This document shows positions 58,501-64,000 of a DNA stretch of 64,000 bases, one piece after another. The notes under the pieces were generated by a model, which had not been told where the DNA came from, did no database searches, and saw only the letters and a list, made by a program, of their open reading frames with translations. Numbering within the stretch: the first letter of the stretch is position 1; each line of letters begins with the position of its first letter. Source of the stretch: Azospirillum lipoferum (GTDB taxonomy: Bacteria > Pseudomonadota > Alphaproteobacteria > Azospirillales > Azospirillaceae). The DNA lies in NCBI RefSeq assembly GCF_024170005.1, contig NZ_JALJXJ010000015.1, forward strand, positions 143,896-207,895, written 5' to 3'. The translations under genes and the position numbers were made by a program.

Positions 58501-61500
58501 CCGGCACCGACGCCGTGACGCTCGGCACCGGCGGCAACACCTTGCTGGTAACCGGCATCGAGACGCTTGCCGGTGGCGTCGACACTGACGTTCTCATCCT
58601 CAGCACTGCCGGCAACACGCTGCTGGTCTCGGCCGTCGAAACGCTGACGGGTGGGGCCGGCACCGACATCATCACGCTGGGGACCGCCGGCAGCACCTTG
58701 CTGGTATTGGACATCGAGGCGGTGACGGGTGACAGCGGCATTGACGTCGTCGCCCTGGGCACCGGCGGTGCAACCCTGACCGTCCAAGGTCTCGAGATCT
58801 TGACCGGCGGTATCGGCACCGACGTCGTGACGCTGGGCACCGTCGGCAACACGCTGCTGGTAGCCGGCATCGAGACGCTGACGGGCGGGGTTAGCACCGA
58901 CGTGCTGACGCTGGGCACTGCCGGCAACACGCTGCTGGCGGCTGGCATTGAGACGCTGACGGGCGGAGTCGGCACCGACGTGGTGACGCTCGGTACCGGT
59001 GGCAACACTCTGTCGGTTTTGGGCTTCGAAACGCTGACGGGCGGAGCCGACGTCGACGTCGTGACGCTTGGCACCGGCGGCAACACCCTGCTGGCAACCG
59101 GCATCGAGACGCTTGCCGGTGGTGTCGACACTGACGTCGTCATCGTCAGCACCGCCGGAAACACCCTGCTGGTCTCGGCCGTGGAAACGCTGACAGGCGG
59201 AGCTGGCACCGACATCGTGACGCTCGGCACTGCCGGCAACACGCTGCTGATCTCGGCGGTCGAAACGCTGACGGGTGGGGCCGGTACCGACCTCGTGACG
59301 CTTGGCACTGGCGGCAACACCCTGCTGGCGACTGCCATCGAAACGCTGATCGGCGCCAGCGGCATCAATGTGATCACGCTGGGTAGCACGGCCGGTAACA
59401 CCATGACGGTGTCGTCGCTGAGAAGTCTGACCGGCGGGATTGGGAATGACGTCATCACGCTGGGTTCTGCGGGCAATAGCACGACGGTCTTGCAGGTGGA
59501 AACCCTGATCGGCGGAAGTGGGGTCGACACCATTACGCTGGGTTCGTCGGGAAGCACCACATTGGTGTCCCAAGTGGAAACCCTGCTCGGTACCACCGGT
59601 GTCGACGTCCTCACCCTGGGCGATGCCGGCAATTCGATAGCGATCTATAGCGTTGAAACCATCGTCGGCGGTGCGGGAACCGACTCCATCGTGCTCGGTA
59701 CCAATGGCGTACGATACGCAGTGTCGGGCGTGGAAGTCGTCACTGCGGGCGGCGCGGGCGGCACAGCATCTTTGAACCTGGGGGTGCAGGGCAACACCAC
59801 CACGGTGTCACTGGTGACGACCATCGTCGGCAACAGCGGTACCGACGTGATCACCCTGGGATCGGCCGGCGTCACCACGAGGGTGTCGGAACTGGAGACG
59901 CTGACCGGCGGCGCCGGCAATGACGCCGTGACCATCGAAACCGCCGGCACGACCATGCTGGTTTCGCGGCTGGAAACCCTGACCGGCGGCGTCGGCACCG
60001 ATGTCATCACCGTCGGAACCGTCGGCAGCACCATGACGGTGGGGCTGCTGGAGACGCTGACCGGCGGCGCCGGCACCGATGTCGTGACGCTCGGCAGCGG
60101 CGGCAACAGCCTGCTGATCGCGTCTGTCGAAACGCTGATGGGCGGGGCCGGTACCGACGTGGTGACGCTCGGCAGCGGCGGCAACACCTTGCTGGCAACC
60201 GGCATCGAGATGCTTGCCGGTGGCGTCGACACTGACGTTCTCATCCTCAGCACTGCCGGCAACACGCTGCTGGTCTCGGCTGTCGAGACGCTGACGGGTA
60301 GGGCCGGCACCGACATCATCACGCTGGGGACCGCCGGCAGCACCTTGCTGGTATTGGACATCGAGGCGGTGACGGGTGACAGCGGCATTGACGTCGTCGC
60401 CCTGGGCACCGGCGGCGCAACCTTGACCGTCCAAGGTCTCGAGATCTTGACCGGTGGTATCGGCACCGACGTGGTGACGCTGGGCACCGCCGGCAACACG
60501 CTGCTGGTCTCGGCCGTCGAGACGCTGACGGGCAGTACCGTTACCGATGTCGTGACGCTTGGCACCACTGGCAGCACGATGCTTGTGATCGGCATCGAGA
60601 CGGTGACGGGAGACAGCGGCAACGACGTCATCGCCCTGGAGACCGCCGGCGCAACGGTGACGGTACAAGGTCTTGAGAGCGTGATCGGCGGCGTCGGCAC
60701 CGACGTCGTGACGCTGGGTACCGCCGGCAACACCCTGCTGGTCTCGGCTGTCGAAACGCTGGCCGGCAGCACCGCCACCGATGTCGTGACGCTCGGCACT
60801 GCCGGCAACACCCTGCTGGTGACCGCCATCGAGACGCTGACGGGTGGCAGCGGCACCGACGTCGTGACGCTGGGCGCCGTTGGCAACACGCTGCTGGTTT
60901 CGCGCGTCGAGACGCTGACGGGCAGTGCCGGCACCGACATCGTGACCTTGGGATCGCTCGGCAACACGACACTGGTGTCCGACATCGAAACGCTGACCGG
61001 CGGGACCGGCGTCGATTCCATCATCCTGGGGACCGCCGGCAGCACGGTTCTGATCTCCCGCATCGAGACGCTGACCGGCGGGGCCGGCACCGATGTCGTA
61101 ATGCTGGGGACCGCCGGCACATCCTTCAGGGCGGCGGGTCTTGAAACCTTGATCGGCGGGGCCGGCACCGATGCCGTGACGTTCGGCAGCGCCGGCGGCA
61201 CGGTCCTGGTGACCGCCGTGGAAAGCCTCATCGGTGGCACCGGCACCGATGTCGTGACCTTCGGATCGGCCGGCATCACGATCTTGACCTCGGCGGTTGA
61301 GACGCTGATCGGCGGGGCCGGCGTCGATCTCGTCTCGATGAGTGCCAGCGGCGGGACCCTTGCCGTTTCCCTGATCGAAACGCTGAACGGCAACTCGGGC
61401 CGCGACGTCATCGCCCTGGCGGCATCGGGCAACACCATCACGGTGTCGAGAATAGAAACACTGACGGGCGGTGTCGCGAGCGATGTCGTGACGCTCGGCA

Positions 61501-64000
61501 CTGCCGGGAACACCTTGCTGGTGTCGTCTGTCGAAACGCTGACGGGCGGCGTCGGCACCGACGTCGTGACGCTCGGTACCGGTGGCAACACCCTTCTGGT
61601 AACCGCCATCGAAACGCTGACGGGCGGAGCCGATATCGACATCGTGACGCTGGGCGCCGCCGGCAACACCCTGCTGATGGCTGGTCTCGAGACGCTGACG
61701 GGCGGAGCCGGTACCGACATCGTGACGCTGGGCACCGCCGGCAACACCCTGCTGATGGCCGGCATCGAGACGCTCATCGGTGGCTCCGGCACCGATGTCG
61801 TCATGCTCGGCAGCAGCGGGACGACCTTTCACGCCGTCAATATCGAAACCGTCATCGCGCCCGGGCAGACTCTTCATCTGAACGGGCTGGAGACCCTGGT
61901 CAGCATTCTGGATGCCGATATTCTCGTCTTGAGCGACGCCGGCGGAACCCTGTCCGTCTCTACGCAATACAAGACCATTCTCGGATCGTCTGGCTCCGAT
62001 GTGATCACGCTCGGAAGCGGCGGCAGCACGGTTCTCGTCGAACGTCTCGAAACGCTGACCGGGTCGAACAGCGGCGACGCGGTGATCGTCGGCACGGCCG
62101 GCATCACGCTGCTGGCAACCCTGCTCGAAACGATCACCGGCGGGGCCGGCACCGATGTCATCACCCTGGGCGGTACGGGTGGCACCCTGCTTGTCGACCG
62201 GTTGGAGACCCTGAGCGGCGGCAGCGGCATCGACATCGTCACGCTGGGGACCAGCGGCACGACCCTGCTCGTCAATGCCATCGAGACATTGGCAGGGTCT
62301 GCGGGCACCGATGTGATCACCATTGGTTCGGCCGGCAGCACTCTGCTCGTCGACCTGCTGGAGACGATCACCGGCGGCACGGGCTCCGATCTGATCATCC
62401 TCGGCACGTCCGGTTCGACGGTCACGGTGTCGGCCATAGACACCCTGATCGGCGGGGCCGGGACCGACATCGTCAGCTTCGGCACCGCCGGCAACACGCT
62501 GTTGCTGCGCGGCATCGAGACGCTGACCGGCAGCGTCGGCACCGACATCGTCACGCTGGGCGATACCGGCAACACCATGCTGGTTTCGGCTCTTGAGACG
62601 ATCATCGGCGGGACGGCCGCCGACTTGATTTCGCTGGGCACAGCCGGCGGCACCCTGTTTGCGGCTGCTCTTGAGACACTGACCGGCGGCGCCGGCACCG
62701 ACGTCGTGACTCTCGGCTCGGCTGGCAACACCCTGTCGGTTTTGAGCTTCGAAACGATCGCCGGCGGCGCCGGCACCGACATCATCACCTTGGGCACAAT
62801 CGGCAACACCCTGCTGCTCTCGAATGTGGAGACGATCACCGGCGGTGCGGGCTCCGATGTCGCGACTCTGGGGTCGGCCGGCGGCGCTCTGCTCGCCAAC
62901 CTGCTGGAGACGATCACCGGCGGCATGGGCTCCGACTTGCTCTTCCTCGGCTCGGCCGGCGGGACGGTCCTGACGTCCGGCCTGGAACTGCTGATCGGCG
63001 GCGCCGGCACCGACATCGTCACGCTGGGTCCGGCAGGCAGCACGCTTCTCGTCCGTGGCCTGGAGAGCCTGGCCGGCGGCGCCGGCACCGACACCATCAC
63101 CATCGGCGATACCGGCACCACCATGGCGGTTTCGGGCATCGAGACGCTGGTCGGCGGTGCGGCGACCGACGCCATTGCACTGGGCACGGCAGGAGGCACT
63201 CTGCTGGTTCGGGGACTGGAAACCCTGGCCGGTAGTATCGGCACCGATGTGATCACCATCGGTTCGGCCGGCAGCACTCTGCTCGCCGACCTGCTGGAGA
63301 CGATCACCGGCGGCACGGGCTCCGATCTGATCATCCTCGGCACGTCCGGTTCGACGGTCACGGTGTCGGCCATAGACACCCTGATCGGCGGGGCCGGGAC
63401 CGACATCGTCAGCTTCGGCACCACCGGCAACACGCTGTTGCTGCGCGGCATCGAGACGCTGACCGGCAGCGTCGGCACCGACATCGTCACGCTGGGCGAT
63501 ACCGGCAACACCATGCTGGTTTCGGCTCTTGAGACGATCATCGGCGTCATCGGCAATGACCTCCTCACCCTTGGCTCGCTCGGCAACACGCTGGCGGTGT
63601 CGCAGCTGGAGACGCTGGTCGGCGGGTCGGGGCTGGATGTGGTGACGCTGGGCTCGGGTGGCAGCACGCTCTCGACGGTGGCGGTGGAGACGCTGATCGG
63701 CGGCAGCGGGCTGGACGTGGTGACGCTGGGCACCGGCGGCACGACGGTGCGGATCATCGGCATCGAGTCCGTCACCGGCAACAGCGGGCGCGACGTCGTC
63801 CATCTGTCGGAAAGCGGCGGCACCTTCGTCGTCAACCTGCTGGAGACGCTGGTCGGCAGTTCCGGCTCGGACGTGGCGGTGGTCGGCGAGCTTGGCGGCG
63901 GCTCCACCCTGCTGATCGCCGGGCTGGAGATCCTGGTCGGCAATTCCGGCTCGGACGTGGTCACGCTGAGCGACGGCGGCAACACCACGCTGCTGCGCAT
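55599..64000 (+). CDS. Giant FG-GAP and RTX-like repeat protein (C-terminus beyond window)
   Basis: A GTG with GAGGGG ten bases upstream opens a frame that runs to the window end, at least 2800 codons; I checked every line for in-frame stops and found none. Residues 1-260 hold five FG-GAP/VCBS-like units with Ca-binding loops such as DLDGDGDLDLLVGN and DIDGDGDLDLFIGS, about 54 residues apart, each next to PTFSLEGTNLFG. From about residue 273 the protein is close to a hundred 26-residue repeats with consensus ETLTGGAGTDVVTLGTAGNT plus LLVSAV. GGxGxDxVxLG is like the RTX Ca-binding nonapeptide. There is no N-terminal signal, so type I secretion with a C-terminal signal is expected. It may be an adhesin or S-layer-like protein. 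Confidence 0.88.
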   Translation, partial: MATPTFTLVGTNSFGLSGVGNYTAPTLKDLDGDGDLDLLVGNVLGETVYFANVGTTLAPTYSLQGTNLFGLSSFNTYAKPSFVDIDGDGDLDLFIGSKSGGTRFFRNNGTSSSPTFSLEGTNLFGIVTGSYMAPTFADLDGDGDADLLMGDRSNGLLLYRNNGTSSSPTFSLEGTNLFGMTAGVSFNTPVLVDLDGDGDLDLVNKDVVSINIGTASSPTFSLVGTAVYGLVTGGYPTPALADLDGDGDLDALYGTSNGILLYLRNIAPVVRTLADSGNTLTLSQINTLTGGAGTDVITLGNIGATFGVSGVETLTGGAGTDAVTLGTDGNTLLVAGIETLTGNVGTDVVTLGTAGNTLLVSAVETLTGGVSTDVVTLSTAGNTLLATAIETLTGGSGTDVVTLGTVGSAMLVSRIETLTGSAGTDIVTLGSLGNTTLVSDIETLTGGTGVDSIILGTAGSTVLISRVETLTGGAGTDVIMLGTAGTTFRAAGLETLIGGAGTDAVTLGSAGSTVLVTAVESLIGGTGTDVVTFGSAGSTILISVLETLIGGAGVDVVSMSGSGGTFAVSLIETLNGGSGRDVIALAASGNTITVSRIEALTGGAGTDVATLGSAGNSLVVLAVETLTGGIGTDVVTLGTDGNTLLVAGLETLTGGVGTDVVMLGTVGNTLLVAGLETLTGGVGTDVVTLGTGGSTLLVAGLETLTGGVGTDVVTLGTGGSTIQVSRLETLMGDSGTDVVTVASGGVSVTVQGLETLIGGIGTDVIRLGSGGNTLLASAIESLTGGGGTDVVTLGTAGNTLLISAVETLTGGVGTDVVTLGIGGNSLLIASVETLTGGAGFDVVMLGTAGSTIQVFRIETLMGDSATDVVTISSAGASVTVQGLETLTGGIGSEVVTLGTAGNTLLVAGIETLTGGAGTDVLTLGTAGNSMLVSSVETLIGGAGTDVLILGTAGNTLLVSSVETLTGGAGTDAVTLGTGGNTLLVTGIETLAGGVDTDVLILSTAGNTLLVSAVETLTGGAGTDIITLGTAGSTLLVLDIEAVTGDSGIDVVALGTGGATLTVQGLEILTGGIGTDVVTLGTVGNTLLVAGIETLTGGVSTDVLTLGTAGNTLLAAGIETLTGGVGTDVVTLGTGGNTLSVLGFETLTGGADVDVVTLGTGGNTLLATGIETLAGGVDTDVVIVSTAGNTLLVSAVETLTGGAGTDIVTLGTAGNTLLISAVETLTGGAGTDLVTLGTGGNTLLATAIETLIGASGINVITLGSTAGNTMTVSSLRSLTGGIGNDVITLGSAGNSTTVLQVETLIGGSGVDTITLGSSGSTTLVSQVETLLGTTGVDVLTLGDAGNSIAIYSVETIVGGAGTDSIVLGTNGVRYAVSGVEVVTAGGAGGTASLNLGVQGNTTTVSLVTTIVGNSGTDVITLGSAGVTTRVSELETLTGGAGNDAVTIETAGTTMLVSRLETLTGGVGTDVITVGTVGSTMTVGLLETLTGGAGTDVVTLGSGGNSLLIASVETLMGGAGTDVVTLGSGGNTLLATGIEMLAGGVDTDVLILSTAGNTLLVSAVETLTGRAGTDIITLGTAGSTLLVLDIEAVTGDSGIDVVALGTGGATLTVQGLEILTGGIGTDVVTLGTAGNTLLVSAVETLTGSTVTDVVTLGTTGSTMLVIGIETVTGDSGNDVIALETAGATVTVQGLESVIGGVGTDVVTLGTAGNTLLVSAVETLAGSTATDVVTLGTAGNTLLVTAIETLTGGSGTDVVTLGAVGNTLLVSRVETLTGSAGTDIVTLGSLGNTTLVSDIETLTGGTGVDSIILGTAGSTVLISRIETLTGGAGTDVVMLGTAGTSFRAAGLETLIGGAGTDAVTFGSAGGTVLVTAVESLIGGTGTDVVTFGSAGITILTSAVETLIGGAGVDLVSMSASGGTLAVSLIETLNGNSGRDVIALAASGNTITVSRIETLTGGVASDVVTLGTAGNTLLVSSVETLTGGVGTDVVTLGTGGNTLLVTAIETLTGGADIDIVTLGAAGNTLLMAGLETLTGGAGTDIVTLGTAGNTLLMAGIETLIGGSGTDVVMLGSSGTTFHAVNIETVIAPGQTLHLNGLETLVSILDADILVLSDAGGTLSVSTQYKTILGSSGSDVITLGSGGSTVLVERLETLTGSNSGDAVIVGTAGITLLATLLETITGGAGTDVITLGGTGGTLLVDRLETLSGGSGIDIVTLGTSGTTLLVNAIETLAGSAGTDVITIGSAGSTLLVDLLETITGGTGSDLIILGTSGSTVTVSAIDTLIGGAGTDIVSFGTAGNTLLLRGIETLTGSVGTDIVTLGDTGNTMLVSALETIIGGTAADLISLGTAGGTLFAAALETLTGGAGTDVVTLGSAGNTLSVLSFETIAGGAGTDIITLGTIGNTLLLSNVETITGGAGSDVATLGSAGGALLANLLETITGGMGSDLLFLGSAGGTVLTSGLELLIGGAGTDIVTLGPAGSTLLVRGLESLAGGAGTDTITIGDTGTTMAVSGIETLVGGAATDAIALGTAGGTLLVRGLETLAGSIGTDVITIGSAGSTLLADLLETITGGTGSDLIILGTSGSTVTVSAIDTLIGGAGTDIVSFGTTGNTLLLRGIETLTGSVGTDIVTLGDTGNTMLVSALETIIGVIGNDLLTLGSLGNTLAVSQLETLVGGSGLDVVTLGSGGSTLSTVAVETLIGGSGLDVVTLGTGGTTVRIIGIESVTGNSGRDVVHLSESGGTFVVNLLETLVGSSGSDVAVVGELGGGSTLLIAGLEILVGNSGSDVVTLSDGGNTTLLR
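56415..64000 (+). repeat. Tandem 78-base coding repeats
   Basis: Units of 78 bases (26 codons) repeat in phase; for example GTCTCGAGACG occurs at 57541, 57619 and 57697. The array runs from about 56415 to the window end, near 97 units. Longer blocks are duplicated: about 600 bases at 56800-57400 recur at 60865-61465 (offset 4065), about 290 bases at 58534 recur at 60181 (offset 1647), and about 300 bases at 62311 recur at 63247 (offset 936, exactly 12 units). The two ends of the array are more diverged than the centre. Confidence 0.88.

Noticed and set aside
55404..59573. Very long minus-strand frame (1389 codons) opposite the repeat gene, and another at 59808-63803 (1331 codons)
   Set aside because: Both are exactly in codon register with the plus-strand gene and mirror its repeats. 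The absence of stops follows from the rarity of TTA, CTA and TCA codons in GC-rich DNA. They have no ribosome site or family character, while the plus strand has FG-GAP motifs.
55600..64000. Regular 78-base repeats as a CRISPR-like or satellite array
   Set aside because: Units are contiguous, keep the reading frame and encode a protein consensus, without spacers.

Overview
The window comes from a GC-rich alphaproteobacterium, most likely Azospirillum or a close Rhodospirillales relative. The evidence is the uniformly high GC third positions, the hisG-hisD-UPF0262-phosphatase and infA-maf-rng gene order, a SAM-II type riboswitch, NosP/NahK, and a large chemotaxis operon. It reads as chromosome or chromid-like housekeeping plus accessory DNA. 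I see no rRNA, tRNA, transposase, prophage or CRISPR array.

Layout. 1-9.5 kb is mostly minus strand: rng (5' end only), maf, infA, a transglycosylase-like protein, a hybrid histidine kinase, a plus-strand PepSY membrane protein, then a tyrosine phosphatase, UPF0262, hisD and hisG. 9.5-13.6 kb is a methionine-type ABC importer (metQ-metN-metI-metQ) behind a strong promoter, a SAM-II-like riboswitch and a Cys-rich mini-ORF. 13.6-17.3 kb is one large TPR/glycosyltransferase-like protein on the minus strand. 17.4-27.7 kb is a tightly overlapping chemosensory operon (cheY-cheC-mcp-cheW3-cheB-HEAT-cheR-cheY-cheA-STAS).

27.8-31.4 kb holds nadA-nadB-nadC (minus), whose promoter carries two palindromes. 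31.6-37.3 kb is a Tat-exported, Cys-type formate dehydrogenase operon with its chaperone. 37.4-39.5 kb is an aldehyde dehydrogenase plus DUF779, closed by a clear terminator. 39.6-42.6 kb is a nosP-nahK nitric-oxide signalling pair. 42.7-45.0 kb contains two adjacent proteins with pepsin-like double DTG motifs, rare in bacteria. 45.4-52.3 kb is a mixed regulatory/metabolic stretch: ArsR plus SRPBCC, a CoA-transferase, AraC, and LysR divergent from a tautomerase and two SDRs. 52.4-55.5 kb has another TPR/glycosyltransferase-like gene and a TIGR03032-type gene.

From 55599 to the window end (64000) the plus strand is one uninterrupted reading frame, checked line by line for stops. It encodes at least 2800 residues: five FG-GAP/VCBS-like Ca-binding repeats, then close to a hundred 26-residue RTX-like repeats. 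It is the largest feature here and runs off the window.

Points most worth a second look are the riboswitch that appears to gate a mini-ORF, the giant repeat protein with its recent internal duplications, the pepsin-like pair, the MCP with two signalling tips, and the nad promoter architecture.
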